Shown: positions 31,466 to 39,885 of the stretch, piece after piece
Layout of the letters: each line of letters begins with the position of its first letter
Position numbering within the stretch: position 1 is the first letter of the stretch
Assembly: GCA_036276235.1 (NCBI GenBank)
Contig: DATBDZ010000019.1
Location: 1-42,380 of the forward strand
Source of the DNA: JANWHF01 sp036276235
Lineage (GTDB): Bacteria; Planctomycetota; Phycisphaerae; Tepidisphaerales; Tepidisphaeraceae
DNA: 42,380 nt
Direction: 5' to 3'
Notes under the pieces: generated by a model
The model's database searches: none
What the model was told of the DNA's origin: nothing
What the model saw: the letters and a program-made list of their open reading frames with translations, nothing else
Position numbers and translations under genes: made by a program

Positions 31466-32530
31466 AGCGATGTCGTAGACGTACACCCGCCCAAAGTCGG
31501 GATAGTTTCCGTCCTTCGCCTTGGGCTGTCCGATGCCGCCGGCGAGGAACATTTTTGAGCCGTCGCGATTGAAGAGGGCTTTGGTCATCCGTGCCTTGGT
31601 GTCGAACGAGTGAATCAAGGTTCCGGATTCGGCATCGAAGAAGGCGGTGTTCCATTTGCCTTGGGCAAGCCTTCCGGCCATGACGAAATGTTGGCCGGAT
31701 GGATGGAATGCGAGCGACTCTGGATGCCCGCCGCCGGCGTCGGCGTCTTTGATCTCGGCGATCTTGGGCGCGCCCTCTTTGCTCCAGGCGAAGCGCTGCC
31801 AGGTCTGGCGGCCGCTGCCGGTATTGGGATCGCGCATCTGCCCCATGCCGCACACCAGGACGCTCTGCGAATCGGGACTGAAGATCAGCGAGTAGATGCC
31901 GCCCTGATAGCAGTGGGCCTTGATGATGCCCCAGCTCGTGAAGGATGGCGTTGTGAATCCGCCGATCTGCTTTCCGCTGGAAACATCCCACACGCGGACC
32001 TCGCCCATCAGATTGCCGGCGGCGACGAATTGATTGTCCGGGCTGAAAGCAACCGCCTGCACCGAAGGGACGTGCGGCAATTCCCAAATGGTGCGGCCCG
32101 ATTGCGCATCAAACACTTTCACGGATGGCTCAGTTTCCGGTGCCGGCTCATATTTGGGTCCGCCGGCCAGATATTGCCCGGTTACCGAAGCGAACAGTTT
32201 TCCATCGGAAGAAATTGCTGACTGCCACGACCAGAACTGATGCGCCGCGATCTTGCGAATTATTTGTTTGCCCGCAAGATCGTGCCATTGGATCGCGCCG
32301 TCATATCCACTCGAGATGAGCGTCGATGATTGGGGAATCAGGCAGACACCCGAAGCAAAACTCTCATGCCGCGCCAGAACCTGGCTGCTTCCGCTTTCGG
32401 CGTCGACCTGATAAATGCCTCCATCCATGCAGGCGGCGTAAAGCTGCGACGCATCGGCTGACAGATCCATCCCAAGCACCGTGCTGGGAAGCTTGAAGGT
32501 TTTGGCTTGTTCTGCCTTCACGACAAACAT
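31460..32530 (-). CDS. WD40-repeat protein
   Basis: 356 aa. Successive WD40 blades are seen: LGMDLSADASQLYAACMDG, GYDGAIQWHDLAGKQII, VQAVAFSPDNQFVAAGNLMG with EVRVWDVSSGKQI, YSLIFSPDSQSVLVCGMG, LAFHPSGQHFVMAGRLA and FNRDGSKMFLAGG. This gives a propeller of about seven blades. No signal peptide is seen (start MFVVKAEQAKTFKLP). Such genes regularly accompany DUF1549/DUF1501 genes in planctomycetes; the same order holds here, with a 61-bp gap after the DUF1501 gene. A binding or scaffold role is likely. It ends 6 bp inside cimA (convergent). Confidence 0.85.
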   Translation of the reverse strand: MFVVKAEQAKTFKLPSTVLGMDLSADASQLYAACMDGGIYQVDAESGSSQVLARHESFASGVCLIPQSSTLISSGYDGAIQWHDLAGKQIIRKIAAHQFWSWQSAISSDGKLFASVTGQYLAGGPKYEPAPETEPSVKVFDAQSGRTIWELPHVPSVQAVAFSPDNQFVAAGNLMGEVRVWDVSSGKQIGGFTTPSFTSWGIIKAHCYQGGIYSLIFSPDSQSVLVCGMGQMRDPNTGSGRQTWQRFAWSKEGAPKIAEIKDADAGGGHPESLAFHPSGQHFVMAGRLAQGKWNTAFFDAESGTLIHSFDTKARMTKALFNRDGSKMFLAGGIGQPKAKDGNYPDFGRVYVYDIAS

Positions 32531-32591
32531 CTCACTTTCTGAAGATCATGAACGGCTCCAGCATCACGCTCACCGCGTCCTATCCACCGAA

Positions 32592-33935
32592 TCACGCGAG
32601 GATTTCGCTCATTGGCGGCGCATTCTCTTCGACGCGATGGAAGGTGGGCATGTGAGGCAGATCGTATTCCGCATAGGGATCGATCCCCAGCGCCTTGAAG
32701 ATGGTCGCAAACAGATTCTTCTCGTTGAACGGCTTGTCGATCGGATCGTAGCCTTCCGCGTCGGTCGCGCCGACGACCACGCCGCGCTTCAGGCCGCAGC
32801 CCGCCATCGCCAGGCTCCAGGCATTGGGGTAATGCTCGCGGCCGTGGCTCGGGTTCATCCAGGGGCTGCGGCCAAACTCGCCCATCGCGATCACGAGCGT
32901 CTTATCGAGCAGCCCGCGCTCGTCGAGATCGTTGACCAGATGGAAGATGACGCGATCCAGCTCCGGCACCAGCATCTGATGCGTCTCATGATTCAGCACA
33001 TGGCAATCCCACGGCATCCCGTTGGCCACCATGACGAAGGGCGCGCCGTTCTCCACCAGATGGCGCGCCAGCAGCGCGTGCGTGCCGAAAGTGGCGGGGC
33101 CGTATTTCTTCAGGTCCGCCTCGGGAAGCTTCGAGAGATCGAACAGCGAGGCGCAGCTCATCAGCCCCTTCACCCGTTCAAACGCCGCGTTTTGCGAGCT
33201 GGCGGCGGCGCTCTTGTGGTCGTTCTCGTACTTCTTCACCAGGAATTGCCGCAACGACTCGCGATCTTGCTGATCGGTGGCAGTCATATCCGCCAGGCGT
33301 TGGATATCCGGAATGCCATACGTGCCGCCGGCGCGCACCGGGCCATACTGCGCGCCCAGCCAGCCGGCCATGTTGCCCGCCTTGAATTCGCGAAATTCAT
33401 TCCCCTCGGGGCAGGGATCGAGCAGGATGAAATTTGGGATGGCACTGTCGAGGTGCCCAAGCTGCTGCGCCAAAACGGAACCGAGCACGGGACGAACGAA
33501 CGGCTGCCGCGGCTCCGCGCCGCGATTGAGAAGATTGATGCCCTGAAAGTGCTCGCTGGGCTTGGTGGACATCGACCGCACCACCGCCAGCTTGTCCATG
33601 ATCGTCGCGCATTTGGGCATCAGGGAGCTGACTTGAATGCCCGACACATTCGTCGGGATAGCGCGGAACGGCCCGCCCGAGAGTTTGCCCGGCTTGGGGT
33701 CCCATGTTTCAAACTGGCTGGGCGCGCCGCACAGCCAGAGGAGGATGCAATGCTTCTGCTCCTTCTTTGCCTGCTCCGCGAACGCCGGCAGGGAAAACAG
33801 CCCGGCCCAGCTCCCCAGCGAAATCGCGCCCGCGCCGGCCAATCCTTTAAGGAAGAGGCGTCGGTGCAATGTGTGCTCCGGTGTCGGGCACTGGCCGGGC
33901 GAAAGATTCAGACGACGTTTTGCTTTCACGGTCAA
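32592..33935 (-). CDS. DUF1501 protein, Tat-exported
   Basis: 447 aa. HRRLFLKGLAGAGAISLG is a twin-arginine signal (RRLFLK), so export in folded form is expected. The sulfatase/alkaline-phosphatase-like DUF1501 domain follows: CILLWLCGAPSQFETWDPKP, LAVVRSMSTKPSEHFQG, TFGTHALLARHLVENGAPFV, VIAMGEFGRSPWMNPSHGRE and HYPNAWSLAMAGCGLKRG, with Asp/His residues placed as metal ligands. The family is highly expanded in planctomycetes; substrate is unknown, sulfated or phosphorylated polymers being a guess. It is the middle gene of the DUF1549/1553-DUF1501-WD40 series. Confidence 0.92.
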   Translation of the reverse strand: MTVKAKRRLNLSPGQCPTPEHTLHRRLFLKGLAGAGAISLGSWAGLFSLPAFAEQAKKEQKHCILLWLCGAPSQFETWDPKPGKLSGGPFRAIPTNVSGIQVSSLMPKCATIMDKLAVVRSMSTKPSEHFQGINLLNRGAEPRQPFVRPVLGSVLAQQLGHLDSAIPNFILLDPCPEGNEFREFKAGNMAGWLGAQYGPVRAGGTYGIPDIQRLADMTATDQQDRESLRQFLVKKYENDHKSAAASSQNAAFERVKGLMSCASLFDLSKLPEADLKKYGPATFGTHALLARHLVENGAPFVMVANGMPWDCHVLNHETHQMLVPELDRVIFHLVNDLDERGLLDKTLVIAMGEFGRSPWMNPSHGREHYPNAWSLAMAGCGLKRGVVVGATDAEGYDPIDKPFNEKNLFATIFKALGIDPYAEYDLPHMPTFHRVEENAPPMSEILA

Positions 33936-33970
33936 CCTTCTGACTGAGGGTAGCGGGTCAGCTTGATATC

Positions 33971-34062
33971 GTAGGGTGCCACAGGTCGCGGTACTCCGAG
34001 ACCTGTGCGCTCACGGCGCCGAGAAGACACAGGTCTGCGAGTACGCCGACCTGTGGCACCCA
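33971..34062. repeat. GGGTGCCACAGGTCG palindromic repeat
   Basis: GGGTGCCACAGGTCGCGGTA with CTC is mirrored by GAGTACGCCGACCTGTGGCA with CCC. Inner arms CCGAGACCTGTG and CACAGGTCTGCG form a second pairing. It separates the DUF1549/1553 and DUF1501 genes. Confidence 0.85.
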
Positions 34063-34091
34063 AACTGACCAACTATCTGACTACGAGCCGC

Positions 34092-36170
34092 TCAATGATT
34101 CAATAAAAATTCTGCACCGGTCATCAAAGCCCAGCAGAGCTGTCGGACGCCCGCTTCCGGACGATCGCTTCGGGCGTCCAGGTACGCAACAGCGGCGCTC
34201 AATTCCGGTTCATCCGGCGCACGGCCGAGGATTTCGATGAATGCTGTTCGCACTCTTTGTTCGTTGCTCTCAATCTTCAACAGACGCGCCGTCAGGCTTT
34301 GGCCCGTGGGCTTGAGCAGCGTATCGAAAAGCGGGCTGTTGGTCAGCAACATCGATTGCTGCAGGGTCGCGTTGTATTCCACGTTGAAGACGTAAGGAAA
34401 CGCGACGATCAATGCCTGCCGCAACGGCTCGGTATCGCTGGCCGCGCTTTCGTTTGCGATATCCTGCCCGCTGGCAACCAGCATCGATCGGTAGAGCACC
34501 TCCGCGGACAACGGCTTCTCCAGGCCTTTGGCAAAAAGCTCCGGGGCGGGCGGCGCCGATCCGTTCCATCGCGAATCCAGCTGATAGGTGCGGCTCAGGA
34601 CGATTGTCCGAATCAGATGTTTGATGTCGTAGCCGCTGGTCTGGAAGTCGCTGGCGAGCCACGCGAGCAATTCCGGGTGACTCGCCGGATGCTGCGAATC
34701 CATCTGATCGACCGGATTGACAATCCCGCGGCCCAGCAGCAGCCCCCACATCCGATTCACAAACGCGCGGGCCAGCAGCGGATTATCGTGAGTGACGGCG
34801 TCGGCCAGCGCCGCACGCCGCGAAAATTTCGGAACCCCCGCCTGCCGCGGCTTTCCGCCGTTCATCATCGGCGGCACCAGGTAATTGTCGTCGGAGTCCT
34901 GCTCCTTTGTGCCCTCGGGCGGCCGCTGCTCAGGAATCGTGCGATCATTGGGAAAGAGCAAGATGGCCGGCTGGCTTTCTTTCTTGAGATTAGTGAAGTT
35001 GACGAACCCGCCGATCGCCGACTCCGAAACGGCCGGCTTGCCTCCCTCGACATTCATGCTGCGATTGAGCGCCGCCACCAGTCCCCAGTATTGCGCCTGC
35101 TTGATCTCATGCGCAAGCGGATGGTTATGACACTGCGCACAGGAGACCGACACGCCAAACGCGATAGGTGCGACCGCCTCGGCCATCGCGGTGTAGGTAT
35201 TCTTCCGCTCGTAGAGAAACCAGACCGCGCCGTTTTGCTCGGGAGATTGGGGCCGGGCGACGATCAGATCAGAGACGATTTGGTTCCACGGGCGGTTGGA
35301 CGCGATCGAATTCTGCAGATAGTCAAACCACCCGCGCGCCCGTCGCGTCGCCTCGGCGGCTTTTCCTTTGCGCTCCATCAGCACGACATCCAGCACCTCG
35401 GCCATGTGCCGCGGGTAATCGCTGCCGGCCAATAGCCGATCGACCAGTTCTGCGCGTTTTTGCGAGTCGGCGAGGTTCACGAACGCATCGGCCTCATCGC
35501 GGGTGGGGATTCGGCCGGCCAGATCCAGATAGATCCGTCTGACGAACGCGCGGTCATCGCAAATCTCGTTGCCGACGATCCGTTGCTCGCGCAAGCGGCT
35601 TTGAATCAGATAATCGATGGCGGCAGGCCCTTCGACGCCCGCGGGCGGCTCCCACTTCACACGCGTCGCCATCTCCATCAGCGAAGGGGCGGACTGATTC
35701 CAATCAATGCCAACACCCGGCTTTGAAGGCTGATCGCTTGCCGAAGGAAGCATCGCGATCCATTCCTGAACGAACGAAATCTCTTCGGCGCTAAGCTGCG
35801 GCTCCTTCTCCGGCGGCATGTGATCCTTTGCCCCCGGCTGCAGCCGCTGATAAAGCGGGCTCTCCCCCGGCCGCCCCGGAGTCACCACCGCGCCATCGGT
35901 GCCCCCGGCGAAAACTGACGAAGGCTGACGAAGATCCAACCCGCCCTTCTGCTTGGTGCCGCCATGACATTTGAAGCAGCTCTTGCTCAGGATCGGCTCG
36001 ACATGGTTGACCCACATCGGCTGCGCCATATCAACCAATGGCTGCGTGGCGGGCGAACTGCCAGCGGCGATCACATTCGATGTGGCAAACAGAAATGACG
36101 CCACTGCGAATATGGAGGCGACGCAGAATCCCGTTCTCGCCGTTCGTCGCAGTGAGGGGGTGCGTGACAC
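34092..36170 (-). CDS. Planctomycete cytochrome c / DUF1549 / DUF1553 protein
   Basis: 692 aa from the GTG at 36170. Signal peptide (about 12-36, FCVASIFAVASFLFATSNVIAA); PSCyt1-type haem motif CFKCH at 65-69, in PILSKSCFKCHGGTKQKGG, with the Met-containing DHMPPEKEP loop; DUF1549 (RRIYLDLAGRIPTRDEADAF and QNSIASNRPWNQIV) at about 175-380; a C-Q-C-H-type site in VSCAQCHNHP; and DUF1553 (FVNRMWGLLLGRGIVNPVDQ, RTIVLSRTYQL) at about 460-680. It is an exported redox protein of unknown substrate. The open frame continues upstream to 36356 through a palindromic repeat; I take the shorter start because it gives a normal signal peptide. Confidence 0.88.
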   Translation of the reverse strand: MSRTPSLRRTARTGFCVASIFAVASFLFATSNVIAAGSSPATQPLVDMAQPMWVNHVEPILSKSCFKCHGGTKQKGGLDLRQPSSVFAGGTDGAVVTPGRPGESPLYQRLQPGAKDHMPPEKEPQLSAEEISFVQEWIAMLPSASDQPSKPGVGIDWNQSAPSLMEMATRVKWEPPAGVEGPAAIDYLIQSRLREQRIVGNEICDDRAFVRRIYLDLAGRIPTRDEADAFVNLADSQKRAELVDRLLAGSDYPRHMAEVLDVVLMERKGKAAEATRRARGWFDYLQNSIASNRPWNQIVSDLIVARPQSPEQNGAVWFLYERKNTYTAMAEAVAPIAFGVSVSCAQCHNHPLAHEIKQAQYWGLVAALNRSMNVEGGKPAVSESAIGGFVNFTNLKKESQPAILLFPNDRTIPEQRPPEGTKEQDSDDNYLVPPMMNGGKPRQAGVPKFSRRAALADAVTHDNPLLARAFVNRMWGLLLGRGIVNPVDQMDSQHPASHPELLAWLASDFQTSGYDIKHLIRTIVLSRTYQLDSRWNGSAPPAPELFAKGLEKPLSAEVLYRSMLVASGQDIANESAASDTEPLRQALIVAFPYVFNVEYNATLQQSMLLTNSPLFDTLLKPTGQSLTARLLKIESNEQRVRTAFIEILGRAPDEPELSAAVAYLDARSDRPEAGVRQLCWALMTGAEFLLNH

Positions 36171-36185
36171 GCCAAGCGGCTCGTT

Positions 36186-36300
36186 TTCTCCCTCCTCCGG
36201 TACTCCGGGGGAGGGCAGGGGTGGGGGTTGTGTCGAACGAGTGTCGTTCGCAAAAAGCCCCCACCCTAACCCTCCCCCGGAGTACCGGAGGAGGGGACAA
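36186..36300. repeat. CGGTACTCCGGGGGAGGG palindrome, copy 1
   Basis: Arms CTCCTCCGGTACTCCGGGGG and CCCCCGGAGTACCGGAGGAG, with inner GGTGGGGGTT/AGCCCCCACC and a loop TCGAACGAGTGTCGTTCGCA. A second copy with the same arm and loop is at 37279-37390. It overlaps the upstream open frame of the DUF1549 gene. Confidence 0.9.
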
Positions 36301-36530
36301 GACTCATCGCCGAAATAGTTGCAAACCCGAATCAACGCGTCTCCCAAGGCATTCAACCTGCCAACGTATTACCCGCCGACGGGAATGGCGTTAATTGCCT
36401 GGCACTCGCCCAGAGTTTTCCAGTGATATTAACGAAATCGACGTGCTCCGTCCGATAACTACTAAATCGTGCGGCCGCCGTATGGCCGCGCGGCTTTGGT
36501 GGACCTGAAAAATCGGATGTGAGCATCGCC

Positions 36531-36989
36531 ATGAAAAAAATCGTAATCATTGCCGTCGCAGGACTTGGACTTCTCGCCGGCTGCGCCGGGCGGCCGTCGC
36601 TGTTTCCCAACTCGGATCCCGCGTTGCAGAAGACGTCGGCGGAGTTTGCCGCCGACGCCGCCAAGCGCCAGCCGTATAAGGCCGACGCCCCGCGCGGCGG
36701 CGAAGCCATGGGCCGCGCCGAATACGATCTGACCTTCGGCCATCTGCAGATCCTCAATACGTCAGAAGAGGATTGGGACAACATCGAGGTGTGGGTCAAT
36801 CAGAAGTATGTCTGCGCGATTCCGAAAATCGAAAAAGGGAAGGAGCGGGTGAAGACGTTCACCTTCCAGATGCTCTACGACGCGGATGGCCACTACTTCT
36901 GGACCAACGGCGGCAAAAACCCCGTGCAGCAGGTGGAGATGTACCGCAACGGGAAGATGTATACGATTCCGACGTTTATGGCGGAGTGA
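36531..36989 (+). CDS. Lipoprotein of unknown function
   Basis: 152 aa. MKKIVIIAVAGLGLLAGCAG is a lipoprotein signal with lipobox L-L-A-G-C (Cys18). The mature domain has strand-rich segments DLTFGHLQILNTSEEDWDNI and EVWVNQKYVCAIPKIEKGKE, with VEMYRNGKMYTIP near the end. I do not recognise a family. A GTG four codons earlier is possible; the ATG at 36531 gives the standard lipoprotein N-terminus. It is divergent from the DUF1549 gene and convergent with the sugar dehydrogenase, across repeat blocks on both sides. Confidence 0.8.
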   Translation: MKKIVIIAVAGLGLLAGCAGRPSLFPNSDPALQKTSAEFAADAAKRQPYKADAPRGGEAMGRAEYDLTFGHLQILNTSEEDWDNIEVWVNQKYVCAIPKIEKGKERVKTFTFQMLYDADGHYFWTNGGKNPVQQVEMYRNGKMYTIPTFMAE

Positions 36990-37017
36990 GCCGACGTGCT
37001 ACGTTGTGAGGCGCCAA

Positions 37018-37087
37018 GACGCGCAGCCATGAAACGTGAAAACGTGAAACGTGACGGTGAGGCAATTGGCCTCCCGTCACGTTTTTG
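37018..37087. terminator. Long hairpin after the lipoprotein gene
   Basis: AAACGTGAAACGTGACG (37042-37054 core) faces CGTCACGTTTTTGCGTTT. On the plus strand it ends GTCACGTTTTTGCGTTTG, a T-rich tail, so it can serve as the lipoprotein terminator. Confidence 0.5.
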
Positions 37088-37151
37088 CGTTTGTGGGTGT
37101 GGTGCCGTGGGTACCTCGCATTGTCTTGGAGCCTCACTTTTTTGGAGCAAT

Positions 37152-37227
37152 GTCATGCTGAGGTACCCCGAAGCATCTGGCCTCCCTTTGCGAGGGGGCC
37201 AGATGCTTCGGGGTACCTCAGCATGAC
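37152..37227. repeat. Perfect 31-bp palindrome arms
   Basis: GTCATGCTGAGGTACCCCGA with AGCATCTGGCC (37152-37182) is repeated exactly in reverse complement at 37197-37227, with a 14-nt loop. No mismatch in 31 bp implies a very recent insertion, or active upkeep. Confidence 0.95.
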
Positions 37228-37278
37228 AGCTTTCGGAGGCAGCAAGTTTCTGATCGAGGACAAGCGTGTCTGCAAGTC

Positions 37279-37390
37279 TTCTCCCTCCCTCGGTACTCCG
37301 GGGGAGGGTTGGGGAGGGGGTTGTGTAGAACGAGTGTCGCTCGCACGGACCCCCTCCCTAGCCCTCCCCCGGAGTACCGGGGGAGGGGAC
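37279..37390. repeat. CGGTACTCCGGGGGAGGG palindrome, copy 2
   Basis: Same arm (CGGTACTCCGGGGGAGGG) and same loop type (GAACGAGTGTCGCTCGCA) as 36186-36300. It lies between the palindrome at 37152 and the stop of the sugar dehydrogenase gene. Confidence 0.9.
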
Positions 37391-37421
37391 AAGGCGGATC
37401 CCGCCATCGTCTCGCACCCAT

Positions 37422-39128
37422 CTATTCAAACCGCCCCGAATCCAAATCCAGCTTGTAGATATTCCCCTCGTAGCCGACGAAGTAGATCTGCCCCTGGTTG
37501 TCCTGCCCGAATGAAACAACCGACTGCGGCGTGTCCGCGATCAGCCTTACTTGATCGAGAACACGATCTTTCTGCGTGAGCGCGAAGAGCCGTTTCTTCT
37601 GGTAATCGCCGAAGATGTAGACGCCGTAGAAGGAGGACTTGGGGTTGGCTCGATAGACGAAGCCGCCAACGGCGGCCTGCCCGTACTTGCGGGTCCAGGA
37701 GAAGACCGGCGGCACGTACGATTCTCCTTCGCGGCGATAGTGGTTGGAGAAGCGCTCGAATCCCTCCATCACATTCCAGCCGTAGTTTTCGCCTTTGCGG
37801 ACGATATCGATTTCCTCATACAGATCCTGGCCGATATCGCCGACCCAGAAATCGTGCGTGAGCGGATCAAAGCTGAATCGCCACGGCTCGCGAAGGCCAT
37901 ACGCCCAGATTTCCGGTTGAACCTGCGGCTTGCCGACGAACGGGTTGTCGGAGGGAACGGAATAGTTTTTCCCCGCGTCGGGGTGATCGACATCGATGCG
38001 GAGGATTTTGCCGAGCAGTGAATCGAGATTTTGGCCGTGGCCTTCCGGGTCGCCGCCGGGGCCGGTGTCGCCGCTGCCGACGTAGAGATAGCCGTCGGGG
38101 CCGAAGGCAAGTCCGCCGGCGTGGTTGCCGTTGGTTGAGCCGGGGAATGAAATGATCGGCTTGAACGGCTGGCCGGAATCTGACATCAAATCAGCCGATG
38201 CCAATCCCTCCAAAAGCTGACACGGAAACTTTCGCCCCTCGGCGGTTTGCCTGACGACAAAATATCTACGGTTCTCGGCGAACTTCGGATGAAAGATCAT
38301 CCCCACCAGCCCACGCGCTCCCATCGAGGCGCGGCCAGCCGACAAAAACTTGCTCTTTGATTCGTCGGATCCATTCTTGCGATACACCCAGATCGTTCCT
38401 GTCTCGTGCTCGAGAACCGCAAAAGCATCGGTCAATCCCGGCACCGGCCCGAACCACACCGGATGCTTAAACGCATTGGCCGCCGAGTTCACCTGCTGCA
38501 ACCCCATCGGCGACTTGAGCACCTGTATCTCGAGCGGCATCCCATGAATCGAGGTGGCGGTCGATTGCGGCGCCTTGAGGCTCGCCAGATACGCGACCAA
38601 ATCCGCGAACTGCGCCTGCGTCATCGCGCCCTCGAGGCCATCAGGCATCAGCGAAACATCGCTCGTCTGTTGGCGATCGATATCGGCGGCAGGGATGCGA
38701 ATCAGCTTGCCGTCCGAGCCCACCAGGCCGATCGCCTGATCGTTGGATTCCTTGATGATGCCTTGAAAGACGTCGCCATTTTTAAGACGGACGACGGTCG
38801 TGCTGTAACCCGGCGCGATCGTCGCGGAAGGAAAAAGGATCTGCTCGATCAGATCATCGCGGCCATATTTGTCGCCGATGGCAAACAGATCGGGCCCGGC
38901 CTTCCCGCCCGCGCCGTCGGTCGTGTGGCACAGCGAGCAGGCGATTTTCTGGGCTTGCACGAAGAGTGCTTTCCCGGCCGCGGCATCGCCCTGATGGATC
39001 ATCGCGTAGGCGCGATATTTGTCGCGAGAGGCCGGCCGCGTTGTCGGCGAAGGATCGGCGGCAGATGCGATGGAGACGAGCGAAAGCAGTGCAAAAACGG
39101 CAAGCGAGGTGATCAAAGAACGAATCAT
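37422..39128 (-). CDS. Cytochrome c - PQQ-type sugar dehydrogenase fusion
   Basis: 568 aa. Signal peptide 1-23 (SIASA). A haem c domain follows with CSLCH at 64-68 in KIACSLCHTTDGAGGKAGPD, including the LFPSATIAPGYSTTVV part typical of planctomycete cytochromes (about 90-190). From about 205 a six-bladed glucose/sorbosone dehydrogenase (GSDH) propeller: VGMIFHPKFAENRRYFVV, NHAGGLAFGPDGYLYVGSGD, GKILRIDVDHPDAG, IWAYGLREPWRFSFDP, WVGDIGQDLYEEIDIV and GENYGWNVMEG. It should oxidise a sugar or aldehyde outside the cytoplasm and pass electrons to its own haem. It is single, divergent from nothing obvious, with repeats downstream. Confidence 0.92.
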   Translation of the reverse strand: MIRSLITSLAVFALLSLVSIASAADPSPTTRPASRDKYRAYAMIHQGDAAAGKALFVQAQKIACSLCHTTDGAGGKAGPDLFAIGDKYGRDDLIEQILFPSATIAPGYSTTVVRLKNGDVFQGIIKESNDQAIGLVGSDGKLIRIPAADIDRQQTSDVSLMPDGLEGAMTQAQFADLVAYLASLKAPQSTATSIHGMPLEIQVLKSPMGLQQVNSAANAFKHPVWFGPVPGLTDAFAVLEHETGTIWVYRKNGSDESKSKFLSAGRASMGARGLVGMIFHPKFAENRRYFVVRQTAEGRKFPCQLLEGLASADLMSDSGQPFKPIISFPGSTNGNHAGGLAFGPDGYLYVGSGDTGPGGDPEGHGQNLDSLLGKILRIDVDHPDAGKNYSVPSDNPFVGKPQVQPEIWAYGLREPWRFSFDPLTHDFWVGDIGQDLYEEIDIVRKGENYGWNVMEGFERFSNHYRREGESYVPPVFSWTRKYGQAAVGGFVYRANPKSSFYGVYIFGDYQKKRLFALTQKDRVLDQVRLIADTPQSVVSFGQDNQGQIYFVGYEGNIYKLDLDSGRFE

Positions 39129-39165
39129 GTACTACGAGGTACACCCGGGTCGTAGCGGCGTGGAT

Positions 39166-39513
39166 TCAGGCGGCATCTTCCCCCAGCACGATTCGAAGCC
39201 CCTGCGTAATGACCTGAGCGCGCTTAAGCTTGCGCCGTCGAGCATAAGCATCCACGCGCTCAAGCAATCCTTTCTCAAGCGTGACCGCGACGACCTTGGC
39301 ACCCTGCCCGATCTTTGGCCGGCCCATCTTGCGTTTAGATCGCTTTTCCTCATCCCATTCAGCATCGGTCAATGGCCGGGTATCGCGCGGCGCAATAGGA
39401 CCGTCGAAGTAGCGCGAAATCCGCTCCTGGTCATCCGGGGACAACGCCTCAAACGAGCGAGCATCCGTCAGCGGCTTGATCCCGGCCGGCCACTTGTTGG
39501 ATTTCCTTTTCAT
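39166..39513 (-). CDS. Ribbon-helix-helix (CopG/BrnA-like) protein
   Basis: 115 aa. The N-terminal part (SPDDQERISRYFDGPI, DTRPLTDAEWDEEKRSKR) resembles toxin-binding segments of CopG/BrnA-type antitoxins. The C-terminal part (AKVVAVTLEKGLLERVDAYA with RRRKLKRAQVITQGLRIVLG, about 72-111) is the ribbon-helix-helix. A toxin gene is not seen on either side (the sugar dehydrogenase gene lies 37 bp downstream; repeats lie upstream), so it looks like an orphan antitoxin or a stand-alone repressor. Confidence 0.75.
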   Translation of the reverse strand: MKRKSNKWPAGIKPLTDARSFEALSPDDQERISRYFDGPIAPRDTRPLTDAEWDEEKRSKRKMGRPKIGQGAKVVAVTLEKGLLERVDAYARRRKLKRAQVITQGLRIVLGEDAA

Positions 39514-39597
39514 GCGCTGGCGCTCCTATCGATACATATGAGAATGTCCCCTCTGCATCAAGAGAAAATGTGAAGATGCCGTTAGGCCCAGATTATT

Positions 39598-39755
39598 GAC
39601 CACGGAGGCACGGAGACACGGAGGCGCGCTTGTAGCTCGAGGCCGAGCCGCCAAATATGATTTTTGATTGGTTTTTTCTTTGCCTGCAGGGCGTAACTCG
39701 CCAAATGCTAATTGAATTTCGAGCGCGCCTCCGTGCCTCCGTGTCTCCGTGGTGA
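39598..39755. repeat. CCACGGAGGCACGGAGACACGG palindromic repeat
   Basis: Left arm ACCACGGAGGCACGGAGACA with CGGAGGCGCGC; right arm GCGCGCCTCCGTGCCTCCGT with GTCTCCGTGGT. The 90-bp centre is unrelated AT-richer sequence, so here the two arms may be the ends of a small element. No gene lies in the 39514-39885 gap. Confidence 0.88.
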
Positions 39756-39885
39756 TTCTTTCTTCCGCGACTGCCAGCGATGAAAAAGCCGGGCCTGGGG
39801 TCCGATAACTGGGGACTAATGATTTTTTTCAATGGTTGCAAAATCGCCGATTGGCGGATGGTCTGGGCGGAGGTACTTTGGATAG

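Noticed and set aside
32481..33947. Plus-strand frame of 488 codons opposite the DUF1501 gene
   Set aside because: Antisense shadow; the DUF1501 motifs and Tat signal on the minus strand are unambiguous.
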